A DNA stretch of 32,049 nt, from positions 1-32,049 of the forward strand of contig NZ_BMQM01000040.1 in assembly GCF_014648115.1 (NCBI RefSeq). Direction: 5' to 3'. The stretch is from Deinococcus seoulensis (GTDB lineage Bacteria; Deinococcota; Deinococci; Deinococcales; Deinococcaceae). The position numbers and the translations under genes were made by a program. Positions 1-7,436 of this stretch are shown here, one piece after another. The notes beneath the pieces are model-generated. The model was not told the origin of the DNA. It made no database searches and was given only the letters and a program-made list of their open reading frames with translations. Each line of letters begins with the position of its first letter. Position 1 is the stretch's first letter.

Positions 1-46
1 GGTCATCTTCTTCCGAAATCTCAATGCGCCGATGGGAACGGGCCAT
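1..46 (-). CDS. 5' end of an unidentified protein, cut by the left edge
   Basis: An open frame starts at the ATG at 46-44 and runs off the left edge, giving 15 residues (MARSHRRIEISEEDD). A TAGACT box lies five bases upstream of the ATG, the same arrangement seen before many genes in this window, and that supports it as a real leaderless start. A short basic beginning like this occurs in some helix-turn-helix transposases of the IS630 type, but 15 residues cannot establish a family. Confidence 0.4.
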   Translation of the reverse strand, partial: MARSHRRIEISEEDD

Positions 47-51
47 GCCCA

Positions 52-57
52 AGTCTA
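52..57 (-). promoter_or_regulatory. -10 box of a leaderless promoter for the left-edge gene
   Basis: TAGACT on the minus strand fits TANNNT and ends five bases before the ATG at 46. No convincing -35 is seen. Confidence 0.35.
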
Positions 58-92
58 CTTCTTTGGTGCGTTGTACTTATAAGGCCGCTGGG

Positions 93-158
93 TCCGAGCA
101 GAGCGAGGAGGAGTCGAAGCGGGTTCCGGACGTGGAGTGGGCTGTTAACGGAACAAAC
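93..158. repeat. small dispersed non-coding repeat, copy 1
   Basis: This stretch shares TCCGAGC (93-99) and the 19-base core CGGGTTCCGGACGTGGAGT (120-138) with the copy at 25850-25983, in the same order and followed in both by an ACGGAA-like end. It does not code for anything recognisable. It resembles the small non-coding repeats described in Deinococcus genomes; that assignment is from memory of the family, while the shared core is seen directly. The rest of 58-413 holds only this repeat and a hairpin. Confidence 0.65.
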
Positions 159-235
159 GGCAGTCCGTATCACCAATGGTGCGGACAGGTTCATAACTTC
201 AAGGGCAGACCAGCGAGGAACACGCAGCGTTTACC

Positions 236-256
236 CCTCCCCCTTGAGGGGGGAGG
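236..256. repeat. C/G-run hairpin
   Basis: CCTCCCCC at 236-243 pairs with the G-run ending in AGG at 248-256 across a TTGA loop, followed by another purine-rich run to about 268. No T-run follows. Its role is unknown; it may be a repeat remnant or a transcription barrier ahead of the gene at 427. Confidence 0.4.
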
Positions 257-413
257 CTGGGAGGGGGTGAGCAGGAATGGCATTACAGAAGACGTGTTCC
301 ATGCTGTTCCTCTCTGGCGCCCGAACAGTGTCCGCACCATTGATCACAGGCCTGCGCGCGTGCACCTGCGGGAAATGGTGGGGTCGGGCGTGGGTGGCGG
401 CGCGCGCCCCTGC

Positions 414-419
414 TACCCT
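414..419 (+). promoter_or_regulatory. -10 box of a leaderless promoter
   Basis: TACCCT ends seven bases before the ATG at 427, and there is no Shine-Dalgarno sequence between them. This spacing implies transcription starting at or next to the start codon. Confidence 0.5.
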
Positions 420-426
420 GCTGTGC

Positions 427-831
427 ATGACTGACGCTGCTGTTCGCGCGAAACTCACCGCCCTGGTTCCGGCGCTGCGGCATTTTCACGCCGCGCTGCT
501 GGACTTCACGAAGAGTGATTACGAGTTCCTGAACGGCCCGGTGGGGGGGCCGTTCGAGCTGTACTCGCTGGTGATGAACCACCCGCAGTTCCAGTGGCTG
601 CGGCCCCTGTCGGGCCTGATGGCCACGCTGGACGAGGTGCTGGACGCCAAGGGCACCACCCTGACGGAACGGAACGTGACCGACATCCGTCAGGCGCTGG
701 GCCTGCTGTTCGCCGAGACCGACACGCGCTTCGCGGAGTTCCGGGGCGGGTACAACCGCGCCCGCACGGACCTGCGTGTCCGGGAGACCGAGGCGAAGTG
801 GCGCGAGATCCTGCACAGCCTGGAAGCCTGA
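427..831 (+). CDS. conserved-looking hypothetical protein, 134 aa
   Basis: I do not recognise this protein. It is short, soluble and mostly helical, with no signal peptide or membrane segment. It carries a glycine-rich [13 protein letters not shown] segment near residue 35, then an amphipathic region rich in Arg, Glu and Leu. The ATG at 427 was chosen over longer in-frame starts because a TACCCT -10 box lies seven bases upstream, and because the 50 residues of the longer frame look like untranslated sequence. Its stop lies 10 bases before the pth start, so the two are probably co-transcribed. A helical-bundle fold of the DUF2383/DinB kind would fit the composition, but nothing specific supports it. 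Confidence 0.75.
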   Translation: MTDAAVRAKLTALVPALRHFHAALLDFTKSDYEFLNGPVGGPFELYSLVMNHPQFQWLRPLSGLMATLDEVLDAKGTTLTERNVTDIRQALGLLFAETDTRFAEFRGGYNRARTDLRVRETEAKWREILHSLEA

Positions 832-841
832 GGACCGGCCC

Positions 842-1579
842 GTGAAACTGGTCGTGGGCCTGGGCAATCCGGGGAGTGGGTACGCGCAGACGCGGCATAA
901 CGTGGGCTGGCTGGTCATCGACGAGGTCGCCCGCCGGGCCGGGGCCGCGTGGCGCAGGGAAGGCAAGGACGCCGAGGTGGCCGAGGTGCGCCTGGGGCCG
1001 GGGGTGGGCACGAAGGTGCTGCTGGTGCGGCCGCTGACGTTCATGAACGCGTCGGGCAAGGCGGTCGCGCCGCTGATGTCGTTCTACAAGCTGGACGGCG
1101 CGGACCTGCTGGTCGTGCAGGATGACCTGGACAGCCCGTTCGGGCTGCTGAAGCTCCGCATGGGCGGGCGGCACGGCGGGCAGAACGGCCTGCGGGACAT
1201 CATCCGGCTGCTGGGGCACGAGGCGTTCGCGCGCCTGAAGATCGGCATCTCGCGGCCCCCGCCGGGCTGGGCGGTGCCGGACTGGGTGCTGAGCCGCTGG
1301 CGTGAGGAGGAGAAAGGCGACCTGAACGAACTGGTGCGGCTGGGCGCGGACGCCGTGGCGGTCTGGGCGGCGTCCGGGCTGGCCGAGGCGCAGGGGCAGT
1401 TCAATGGCACGGACCTGCGCCCGCCGCCTCCGCCCCCACCTCCGAAACCGGTGCCTGAACCTGCGTCACCGGACCCGGCATCTGTCCCGGCAGCGGGGAC
1501 CGCCCGGTCATCCGTGCCGGACGGCGCGGCGGGGTCGGGGCATACTGGCGGGCATGTCGAAAACCCGGAAGAAGGATAG
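842..1579 (+). CDS. pth: peptidyl-tRNA hydrolase with proline-rich C-terminal tail
   Basis: Pth cleaves peptidyl-tRNA released from stalled ribosomes, recycling tRNA in the cytoplasm. The N-terminus [20 protein letters not shown] is the family signature, including the catalytic His of TRHN. The MNASGKAV and [12 protein letters not shown] motifs follow, the last holding the second conserved His/Asn cluster. Translation starts at GTG 842, preceded by TGAGGA (829-834) overlapping the upstream stop. The enzyme domain ends near residue 190, the usual Pth length. About 50 further residues follow, including a run of eight prolines and a Pro/Ala/Ser-rich end. This tail overlaps the promoter and first 26 bases of the downstream M42 peptidase, so it may be drift of the stop codon into the neighbour rather than a functional extension. 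Confidence 0.95.
   Translation: MKLVVGLGNPGSGYAQTRHNVGWLVIDEVARRAGAAWRREGKDAEVAEVRLGPGVGTKVLLVRPLTFMNASGKAVAPLMSFYKLDGADLLVVQDDLDSPFGLLKLRMGGRHGGQNGLRDIIRLLGHEAFARLKIGISRPPPGWAVPDWVLSRWREEEKGDLNELVRLGADAVAVWAASGLAEAQGQFNGTDLRPPPPPPPPKPVPEPASPDPASVPAAGTARSSVPDGAAGSGHTGGHVENPEEG
1541..1546 (+). promoter_or_regulatory. -10 box for the M42 peptidase, inside the pth tail
   Basis: CATACT ends seven bases before the ATG at 1554. It lies within pth codons, so the peptidase can be transcribed separately without a leader. The first base departs from TANNNT. Confidence 0.4.
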
Positions 1580-2642
1580 GAAAGCCCCCTCCGTCCCCGA
1601 ACTGCGCCTGGACGTGCTGATGCACCTGTCGAACCTGCCCGGCGTGCCCGGACAGGAGGACGCCGTGCGTGACTTCGTGCTGGCCGAACTGGAAGGACTG
1701 GCCGACGAGGTCCGCGTGGACGCCATGGGCAACGTGATCGCCCGCCGCGCCGCCCGCACGCCGAAAAAAGGCGAGGTGCCCGAGCGCGTGATGATCAGCG
1801 CGCACATGGACGAGATCGGCTTCCTGGTGCGCTTCATCGACGACCGGGGGTTCCTGCGGGTGCAGGCGCTGGGCGGTTTCGACACCCGCAACCTGTTCGC
1901 GCGGGACGTGACCGTGCACGCGCGCGGCGGGGCGCTGCCCGGCATCCTGACGCCCGGCGGCAAGCCCGTGCACATTGCCAGTCCCGAGGAACGCAAGAAG
2001 ATCCCGGAAGTCCGGGAATTCTTCATCGACCTGGGCCTGAGTGCCGACGAGGTCCGCGCGCAGGTGCGTGTCGGGGACATGGTCACGCTGGACCAGTCGG
2101 CCCGCCGGGTCGGGCGGCTGGTGTGCGGCAAGGCCATGGACGACCGCGCCAGCGTGTTCCTGCTCCTTGAGACGCTGCGCGCCCTGCGCGGCCAGGACCT
2201 GCGGCACGACCTGATCGCGGTGTTCAGCACCCAGGAGGAGGTCGGCCTGCGCGGCGCGATCACTGCCGCGTACGGTGCCGAGCCCACGGTCGGCATCGGT
2301 CTGGACGTGACACTGGCCGTGGACACCCCCGGCGTGGCCCCGGATGAGGCCGTGACCCGCCTCGGGGACGGCATCGGCATCAAGGTGTTCGATTCCAGCA
2401 TGATCTCGCACCGCGCGCTCGTCGATGGGTTCTGGGACCTGGCGCAGGAACGCGGCATTCCCGCGCAGCTGGAAGTCCTGGCACAGGGCGGCACGGACGG
2501 CGCGGCCATCCAGCGCAGCCGGGGCGGCGTGCCCACCCTGACCCTCAGCCTCCCCACCCGCTACATCCACACGGTCGTGGAGGCCGTGCACGAGACCGAC
2601 CTGCGCGCCGGGGTGGACCTGCTGGTCGCGTACCTGCGCTGA
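1554..2642 (+). CDS. M42 family metallo-aminopeptidase
   Basis: A 362-residue cytosolic zinc or cobalt exopeptidase of the M42 family (TET-type aminopeptidases, formerly glutamyl aminopeptidase or endoglucanase M). Visible metal and catalytic residues are His84 and Asp86 in SAHMDEIG, Asp196 in AMDDRAS (the bridging Asp), Glu228-Glu229 in TQEEVG, Asp251 and His339 in TRYIHT. The fold order (catalytic core, inserted beta-rich domain at about 90-185, core again) and the length match the family. The ATG at 1554 was chosen because a -10-like box precedes it at leaderless spacing and because upstream in-frame codons lie in the pth proline-rich frame. It probably completes degradation of short peptides left by proteasome-like proteases; the exact substrate preference cannot be read. 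Confidence 0.92.
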   Translation: MSKTRKKDRKAPSVPELRLDVLMHLSNLPGVPGQEDAVRDFVLAELEGLADEVRVDAMGNVIARRAARTPKKGEVPERVMISAHMDEIGFLVRFIDDRGFLRVQALGGFDTRNLFARDVTVHARGGALPGILTPGGKPVHIASPEERKKIPEVREFFIDLGLSADEVRAQVRVGDMVTLDQSARRVGRLVCGKAMDDRASVFLLLETLRALRGQDLRHDLIAVFSTQEEVGLRGAITAAYGAEPTVGIGLDVTLAVDTPGVAPDEAVTRLGDGIGIKVFDSSMISHRALVDGFWDLAQERGIPAQLEVLAQGGTDGAAIQRSRGGVPTLTLSLPTRYIHTVVEAVHETDLRAGVDLLVAYLR

Positions 2643-2654
2643 GCGGCCCGCCCC

Positions 2655-2689
2655 CTTCCGGTCTTCACTGCCCCCGGTGGGGCCGGAAG
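2655..2689 (+). terminator. hairpin after the M42 peptidase
   Basis: CTTCCGG (2655-2661) pairs with CCGGAAG (2683-2689), with an inner CCCC/GGGG pairing in the loop. No T-run follows, so it is at best a weak or factor-assisted terminator. Confidence 0.4.
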
Positions 2690-2725
2690 CCGGGGGGGGG
2701 TGGAACGCCCCCTCACGGCGGCGCG

Positions 2726-2731
2726 TACTGT
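2726..2731 (+). promoter_or_regulatory. -10 box of a leaderless promoter
   Basis: TACTGT ends seven bases before the ATG at 2739, and no ribosome-binding site is present between them. Confidence 0.5.
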
Positions 2732-2738
2732 GGGGCGT

Positions 2739-3296
2739 ATGGAACTGCTCTCCGGTCTGCTGTCCTCGCTGGGCCTGTCGGGCGCGGCGGGCCTGAACGC
2801 CTTCGTGCCGCTGCTGCTGGTGGGGCTGCTGTCCCGGTTTGGCGTGGTGACCCTGAACGAACCGTTCGATCTGCTCGCCAGTACCTGGGTGCTGGTGGGC
2901 ATCGGCGTGCTGGGCCTGCTGGATTTCGTGGGTGACAAGATTCCGGGCGTGGATCACGCGCTGCACCTGCTGGGCGGCGTGGTGAACACGGCGGCCGGCG
3001 CGGTGCTGTTCGCCTCGCAGTCCGGCGTGGCCGACGTGCCCCCGGCCCTGAGCATGGCGCTGGGCCTGATCGTGGCGGGCGGCGTACACGCCACGCGCAC
3101 GGCGGTGCGGCCGGTGGCGACCGCCACGACCGGCGGCCTGGGGAACCCGGTCGTCAGTGGCGTCGAGGACGGCACGAGTGCAGTGCTCAGCGTGCTGGCG
3201 GTATTCGCGCCGGTGCTGGGAGCCGCGCTGCTGGCCGTGGTGGTGGTGCTGGCCGCGCGGTTCTGGATGCGGCTGCGGCCCCGCCGGTTGGTGTAG
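2739..3296 (+). CDS. DUF4126 family integral membrane protein
   Basis: A 185-residue protein with about five hydrophobic segments: roughly residues 7-35, 45-60, a re-entrant or membrane stretch near 75-88, 100-118 and 150-178. The opening SLGLSGAAGLNAFVPLL and the later VHATRTAVRP plus GNPVVSGVED segments fit the DUF4126 family as I know it. No function is established for that family. The start at 2739 follows a leaderless -10 box. Long Val/Leu runs before a final Arg-rich tail (RLRPRRLV) suggest a cytoplasmic C-terminus. It stands alone, with a hairpin before and after. Confidence 0.85.
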   Translation: MELLSGLLSSLGLSGAAGLNAFVPLLLVGLLSRFGVVTLNEPFDLLASTWVLVGIGVLGLLDFVGDKIPGVDHALHLLGGVVNTAAGAVLFASQSGVADVPPALSMALGLIVAGGVHATRTAVRPVATATTGGLGNPVVSGVEDGTSAVLSVLAVFAPVLGAALLAVVVVLAARFWMRLRPRRLV

Positions 3297-3373
3297 GCCC
3301 GTTGGTGTAGGCCGGTCAGTACGGATCGGTCGGTGCAGGCCCGGCCAGGGGCACTCCAGACAGCAGACATTCC

Positions 3374-3420
3374 GGGCAGCGCGGCCGTTTCTTCGTGGGA
3401 ACGGCCGCGTTCTGCTGCCC
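3374..3420 (+). terminator. large hairpin after the DUF4126 gene
   Basis: GCGGCCGTT (3381-3389) pairs perfectly with AACGGCCGC (3400-3408). Outside it GGGCAGC (3374-3380) pairs with GCTGCCC (3414-3420) across a five-base bulge. There is no U-tract, but stability is high. In the same gap a 14-base unit around GTTGGTGTAGGCCC is tandemly repeated just after the stop at 3296. The 3297-3680 gap otherwise holds the putative operators and promoter of the first glnK. Confidence 0.5.
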
Positions 3421-3462
3421 TGCGCAGGTGGGGGAGGGGAGAGGCCCCGCCTGCTGTCTGCC

Positions 3463-3492
3463 GTGCAATCTGGCTGTGCGCTGTGCAATCTG
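3463..3492. promoter_or_regulatory. candidate nitrogen-control operator, two direct repeats
   Basis: GTGCAATCTG occurs at 3463-3472 and again at 3483-3492, exactly 20 bases (two helical turns) apart. The 12-base form CTGTGCAATCTG at 3481-3492 recurs upstream of the second glnK at 5671-5682. The binding protein is unknown. The sites lie about 105-135 bases upstream of the glnK promoter, a distance typical of an activator or a distal operator. Confidence 0.45.
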
Positions 3493-3598
3493 TACGCGAA
3501 ATTCCGCCCAGCGGTGCGCGTGGCCACCACGGAACGCACTTTTCTGCGGGTATCCTGCAATCCGTTCTGATAAATCTAGCCAAATTGTCCAAATTTTT

Positions 3599-3627
3599 TT
3601 GACATTCTGCACATCTGTCTCTAAGCT
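3599..3627 (+). promoter_or_regulatory. promoter of glnK1-amt1
   Basis: A consensus -35 TTGACA (3599-3604) is followed after 17 bases by TAAGCT (3622-3627), which fits TANNNT. It lies in an A/T-rich stretch that stands out from the GC-rich surroundings. Transcription would start near 3634, giving a leader of about 45 bases that contains TGCA repeats and an AAGGAG ribosome-binding site (3670-3675). Confidence 0.65.
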
Positions 3628-3680
3628 TGGGGTATGCAGGGATGCAACCACTGCAAATTGAGCTGCAAAAAGGAGACGCC

Positions 3681-4052
3681 ATGAAACTCGTCACGGCTGT
3701 CATCAGGCCCGAGAGGGTCCAGCAGGTTAAGGAAGCGCTGTTCCAGGCCGGGATCAGCGGCATCACGCTCTCACGCGTCAGCGGGCACGGCGGCGAACAG
3801 GAAATCGTGGAGCACTACCGCGGCACCCGCGTCATGGTCGAGTTCCGCGACAAGGTCGAGGTCCGCATGGCCGTCAGCGAACCCTTCGTGCAGGCCGCCA
3901 TCGAGGCCATCTGCAAGGGCGCCCGGACCGGCGAGGTCGGCGACGGCAAGATCTTCGTGCAGTCCCTGGACCGCGTGGTCCGCATCCGCACCGGTGAGGA
4001 AGGCACGGCCGCCCTGACCCCCGTCACCGAGACCCGCCTCGCACCTGCCTGA
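3681..4052 (+). CDS. glnK: PII nitrogen signal protein (first copy)
   Basis: PII proteins are trimers that bind ATP/ADP and 2-oxoglutarate and, when nitrogen is plentiful, plug the Amt channel. The 123-residue product shows the second PII signature TGEVGDGKIFV and the nucleotide-binding RIRTGEE. In the T-loop HYRGTRVMVEF, Tyr46 is kept but the position of the uridylylated Tyr51 is Val51, and the usual Gln39 position reads Glu39-Gln40 in an ungapped alignment to E. coli GlnB. Uridylylation at the classic site is therefore not possible. The start has AAGGAG five bases upstream. It is followed at 79 bases by amt1, the standard glnK-amt pairing, which favours the name glnK over glnB. Confidence 0.95.
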   Translation: MKLVTAVIRPERVQQVKEALFQAGISGITLSRVSGHGGEQEIVEHYRGTRVMVEFRDKVEVRMAVSEPFVQAAIEAICKGARTGEVGDGKIFVQSLDRVVRIRTGEEGTAALTPVTETRLAPA

Positions 4053-4131
4053 ACAGCCCCGGCCCGGCCCAGTCCGGCCTGAGCTGCCTGTTCCACGCCC
4101 GACTTCAGGCCCCCCTCCAAGGAGAGTGACC

Positions 4132-5466
4132 ATGCTGCACACCCCCACCCGAACCGCCCGCACCCGCCTGGGCGCGCTGCTGCCCCTGGCTGTCATGCTG
4201 GGCGGCGCGGCCCTCGCGCAGACCGAGGCGCCCAAACTGGACACCGGCGACACCGCCTGGATGATCGTCGCCTCGGCCATGGTCCTGCTGATGACGCCGG
4301 GCCTCGCGTTCTTCTACGGCGGCCTGAGCCGCACCCAGAGCGTCCTGAACACCATGATGATGAGCGTCGTGTGCATCGGCCTGATCGGCGTGCTGTGGAT
4401 GCTTGCCGGGTACTCAATCGCGTTCGCGCCGGGCGGCAACGGCTTCTTCAGCGGGCTGGCCAACGCGGGCTTCAACGGCCTGAAGGACCAGCTGACCGGC
4501 ACCATTCCCTCGTTCGTCTTCGCGGCCTTCCAGGCGATGTTCGCGATCATCGCCGTCGCCCTGATCAGCGGCGCCGTCATCGAGCGCATGCGTTTCGGGG
4601 CGTTCGTGCTGTTCGGTGCGCTCTGGAGCCTGCTGATCTACGCTCCGCTGGCCCACTGGGTCTGGAACGCCGACGGCTGGCTGTTCAAGATGGGCGCGCT
4701 GGACTTCGCGGGCGGCACCGTCATCCACATCGCCGCCGGTGTCAGCGGACTGGTCGCCGCCTCGGTGCTGGGCGCCCGCATCGGCTTCCCGAAGACCGCG
4801 CACGTGCCTCACAACGTTCCCTTCGTGCTGCTGGGCGCTGGCCTGCTGTGGTTCGGCTGGATGGGCTTCAACGCGGGCAGCGCCCTGGCTGCCAACCAGA
4901 CGGCCGCGCTGGCCTTCATGACCACCCTGGTCGCCCCGGCCGCCGCGATGCTCACCTGGCTGGGCCTGGAAAGCGTCCGGAACGGGAAACCCACTGCCGT
5001 TGGCGCCGCCACGGGTCTGGTCGTCGGTCTGGTCGCCATCACGCCCGCCTGCGCCTTCGTCAGCCCGCTCGCCTCGGTGGTCGTGGGTGCGCTGGGTGCC
5101 GCCGCGAGCTTCGCTGCCGTGCAGATGAAAAACCGCGTTAAGGCCGACGACGCCCTCGACGTGTTCGCCTGCCACGGCGTGGCCGGCATCGTGGGCGCCC
5201 TGCTGACCGGCGCGCTGGCCTTCACCACCGGCAGCGGCAAGCCCTGGGGCGAGCAGATGATCATCCAGATCGTCGGTGTGGTCGCCGCGATCGTCTGGAC
5301 TGGACTGGGCACCTTCGTCCTGCTGAAACTGGTGGGACTGGTCATGCCGCTGCGCGTTCCCGTGAACCAGGAGATCGCCGGGATCGACGTCAGCGCCCAC
5401 AGCGAGCAGGGGTACTCCGACAGCGAGACGGGCCTGGGTGCGCCGGTGTTCGTCGGCGGCGACTGA
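4132..5466 (+). CDS. amt: ammonium transporter Amt, standard twin-His type
   Basis: A 444-residue trimeric inner-membrane ammonium channel/transporter. An N-terminal signal peptide ends near ALAQ (about residue 29), followed by the usual eleven membrane helices. Family motifs visible are MTPGLAFFYGGLSR, LNTMMMS, ISGAVIERMRF, DFAGGTVIHIAAG, GWMGFNAGS and DVFACHGVAGIVG. Both pore histidines are present: His199 in TVIHIAAG and His348 in FACHGVAG. The C-terminal tail (DVSAHSEQGYSD) carries the conserved cytoplasmic segment that couples with GlnK. The ATG at 4132 was preferred to the GTG at 4126 because AAGGAG (4119-4124) is spaced correctly for it. It lies downstream of glnK1 in one operon and ends before a strong terminator. 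Confidence 0.96.
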   Translation: MLHTPTRTARTRLGALLPLAVMLGGAALAQTEAPKLDTGDTAWMIVASAMVLLMTPGLAFFYGGLSRTQSVLNTMMMSVVCIGLIGVLWMLAGYSIAFAPGGNGFFSGLANAGFNGLKDQLTGTIPSFVFAAFQAMFAIIAVALISGAVIERMRFGAFVLFGALWSLLIYAPLAHWVWNADGWLFKMGALDFAGGTVIHIAAGVSGLVAASVLGARIGFPKTAHVPHNVPFVLLGAGLLWFGWMGFNAGSALAANQTAALAFMTTLVAPAAAMLTWLGLESVRNGKPTAVGAATGLVVGLVAITPACAFVSPLASVVVGALGAAASFAAVQMKNRVKADDALDVFACHGVAGIVGALLTGALAFTTGSGKPWGEQMIIQIVGVVAAIVWTGLGTFVLLKLVGLVMPLRVPVNQEIAGIDVSAHSEQGYSDSETGLGAPVFVGGD

Positions 5467-5592
5467 AGCCATCCGCCACTTCGCTCCCGCTGCCCCTCCG
5501 CGCCTGACTCCCTGAACTGCCTGAACCCTCCACGCTGGCCCTGTCCATCCTGTTGGCCCGGCCCGCACTGACAAATCAGACCCTCCACGTTT

Positions 5593-5630
5593 GGCCGGCC
5601 CCTGACCGCATCCCCAGGGGCCGGCCCTTT
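5593..5630 (+). terminator. intrinsic terminator between the two glnK-amt operons
   Basis: GGCCGGCCCCTG (5593-5604) pairs perfectly with CAGGGGCCGGCC (5615-5626) over a 10-base loop, followed by CTTT. It lies 126 bases after the amt1 stop. The 5467-5768 gap contains this, the candidate operator and the promoter of the second operon. Confidence 0.75.
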
Positions 5631-5672
5631 GCGGTTGTCCGAAGAATGTGCGGCGGGTGCCCGCGCGGTCCT

Positions 5673-5710
5673 GTGCAATCTGCGCGTTTTCCGGGTTTCC
5701 GTGCAGAATG
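5673..5710. promoter_or_regulatory. candidate nitrogen-control operator upstream of glnK2
   Basis: GTGCAATCTG at 5673-5682 (extended match CTGTGCAATCTG from 5671) is identical to the element upstream of glnK1. A weaker relative, GTGCAGAATG, follows at 5701-5710, 28 bases on. It lies about 85 bases before the start codon. Confidence 0.4.
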
Positions 5711-5756
5711 TGCCGGACGTTCTGGACAACACCACTCTTTGGCCTTGACAGACCGT

Positions 5757-5762
5757 TAACGT
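5757..5762 (+). promoter_or_regulatory. possible leaderless -10 box for glnK2
   Basis: TAACGT ends six bases before the ATG at 5769. No Shine-Dalgarno lies before this ATG. The TTGACA at 5745-5750 is only six bases from the box and cannot pair with it as a normal -35. Confidence 0.4.
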
Positions 5763-5768
5763 GGGCTC

Positions 5769-6146
5769 ATGAAACTGGTCACGGCAGTTGTCAGGCCCGA
5801 ACGGGTGCAGCAGGTCAAGGAAGCACTCTTTCAGGCGGGCATCAGCGGCATCACGCTCTCGCGCGTCAGCGGGCACGGCGGCGAACAGATCGTCATCGAG
5901 CACTACCGGGGCACGCGCGTCATGGTGGAATTCCACGACAAGGTCGAGTTCCGCATGGCTGTCAGCGAACCGTTCGTGCAGGTCGCCATCGACGCCATCT
6001 GCCGGGGTGCGCGCACCGGCGAGGTCGGCGACGGCAAGATCTTCGTGCAACCCCTGGACCGCGTGATCCGCATCCGTACCGGCGAGGAGGACGCGGCCGC
6101 CCTGACGCCCGTCACCGAGACCCGCCTCGACCCGGAGCAACCGTGA
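5769..6146 (+). CDS. glnK: PII nitrogen signal protein (second copy)
   Basis: A 125-residue paralogue of the PII protein at 3681, nearly identical over the first 40 residues. It has the same T-loop HYRGTRVMVEF, with Tyr46 kept and Val51 in place of the uridylylated Tyr. The difference next to the loop (EQIVIEHY against EQEIVEHY) and a different C-terminal tail may set partner specificity. TGEVGDGKIFV and RIRTGEE nucleotide motifs are intact. The stop overlaps the GTG start of amt2 by four bases (GTGA), so the two proteins are probably made in coupled fashion. The gene pair looks like a duplication of glnK1-amt1. Confidence 0.95.
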   Translation: MKLVTAVVRPERVQQVKEALFQAGISGITLSRVSGHGGEQIVIEHYRGTRVMVEFHDKVEFRMAVSEPFVQVAIDAICRGARTGEVGDGKIFVQPLDRVIRIRTGEEDAAALTPVTETRLDPEQP

Positions 6147-7390
6147 ACGGCGCCGACACCGCCTTCATCCTGCTGGCCTGCGCGCTGGTGCTGCTGATGA
6201 CGCCGGGCCTCGCCATCTTCTACGGCGGGCTGGTCCGCGCCCAGAGCGTCCTGAACACCATGATGATGAGCTTCGCCGCCATGGGCGTCGCCAGTGTCGC
6301 CTGGGTCGCCGTGGGGTACACCCTGGCCTTCGGTCCCGGCGGGAACGCCCTGATCGGCGGTCTGTCCCAGGTGGGCCTGAACGGCACCGCCGGACAGTTG
6401 ACCGGCACCATTCCCACCCCGCTGTTCGCGGTATTCCAGATTCTGTTCGCGGTGATCACGCTGGCCGTCGTGAGCGGCAGCGTTGTGGAGCGCATGCGCT
6501 TCCCGGCGTTCGTGCTGTTCGGCGCGCTGTGGGTGCTGGTCGTGTACGCCCCGCTGGCCCACTGGGTCTGGAGCAGCGACGGCTGGCTGTTCAAACTGGG
6601 CCTGCTGGATTTTGCGGGCGGCACGGTCGTCGAGGTCGCCAGCGGCGTCAGCGGCCTGGTCGCCGCGCTGGTCCTCGGCTCCCGCCTGGGCTACCCGCGC
6701 GTGGCGCACGTCCCGCACAGCGTGCCGCTGGTCCTGCTGGGCACCGGGCTGCTGTGGGTCGGGTGGCTGGGCTTCAACGCGGGCAGCGCCCTGGCTGCCA
6801 ACGGCGTGGCCGCCTCGGCCCTGCTGAACACCAACACGGCCGCCGCCGCCGCGCTGCTCACCTGGATGCTGTGGGATCAGGTGCGCGGCGGCAAGCCCAC
6901 TGCCATCGGCGCGGCCACCGGCGCGGTCGTCGGACTGGTCGCCATCACACCCGCCTGCGGCTTCGTGACGCCCGGCGGCGCCCTGCTGATCGGCGCGGTC
7001 GCCAGCACCGTCTCGTTCTTCCTGGTAGCCAACAAGCACCGCCTGTTCCCGGACGACGCCCTGGACGTGTTCGCCTGCCACGGCGCGGCCGGGATCGTCG
7101 GCACCCTGCTGACCGGCGTGCTCGCCAGCCCCGAGATCAACCCCGCCGGGACGGGCCTGCTGGCCGGGAACGCCGGTCAGGTCGGCGTGCAACTGCTGGG
7201 CATCGTCGCGGCGGCGGCCCTGGCGGGCAGCGGCACCTTTGTCCTGCTGAAACTGGTCGCACTCGTCACGCCCCTGCGCCTCAGCGAACGCCAGGAGACG
7301 CTGGGCATCGACCTGGCCGAACACCAGGAGGAAGGCTACCAGGAGGCGCAGAGCCCACTGGCCGCGCCTGTCTTCGTCGGCAACGACTGA
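6143..7390 (+). CDS. amt: ammonium transporter Amt, Glu variant at the first twin-His position
   Basis: A 415-residue Amt family channel with the expected motifs (MTPGLAIFYGGLVR, LNTMMMS, SGSVVERMRF, GWLGFNAGS, DVFACHGAAGIVG). It lacks a signal peptide: the first membrane helix begins within a few residues of the GTG start at 6143. In the pore the segment reads DFAGGTVVEVASG, so the first twin-His position is Glu164, while the second His is kept as His313. Yeast Mep1/Mep3-type transporters also carry Glu here, and in those the change alters transport behaviour. The C-terminal ETLGIDLAEHQEEGY tail for GlnK coupling is present. Its four-base overlap with glnK2 implies a dedicated partner. Confidence 0.95.
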   Translation: MNGADTAFILLACALVLLMTPGLAIFYGGLVRAQSVLNTMMMSFAAMGVASVAWVAVGYTLAFGPGGNALIGGLSQVGLNGTAGQLTGTIPTPLFAVFQILFAVITLAVVSGSVVERMRFPAFVLFGALWVLVVYAPLAHWVWSSDGWLFKLGLLDFAGGTVVEVASGVSGLVAALVLGSRLGYPRVAHVPHSVPLVLLGTGLLWVGWLGFNAGSALAANGVAASALLNTNTAAAAALLTWMLWDQVRGGKPTAIGAATGAVVGLVAITPACGFVTPGGALLIGAVASTVSFFLVANKHRLFPDDALDVFACHGAAGIVGTLLTGVLASPEINPAGTGLLAGNAGQVGVQLLGIVAAAALAGSGTFVLLKLVALVTPLRLSERQETLGIDLAEHQEEGYQEAQSPLAAPVFVGND

Positions 7391-7436
7391 CCCGCACACC
7401 CTGGGGGCGTCCCTGGGTTCATCCCGGGTTCATAGA

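Noticed and set aside
1401..3560. 719-codon open frame on the minus strand opposite pth, M42 and DUF4126
   Set aside because: It is antisense to three recognised genes, is rich in His, Gln, Arg and Gly as expected of a GC-rich shadow frame, and shows no domain.
5745..5750. Perfect TTGACA upstream of glnK2
   Set aside because: A -10 box 17 bases downstream would lie on the start codon itself, and the nearby TAACGT is only six bases away, so it cannot serve as a normal -35 for this gene.
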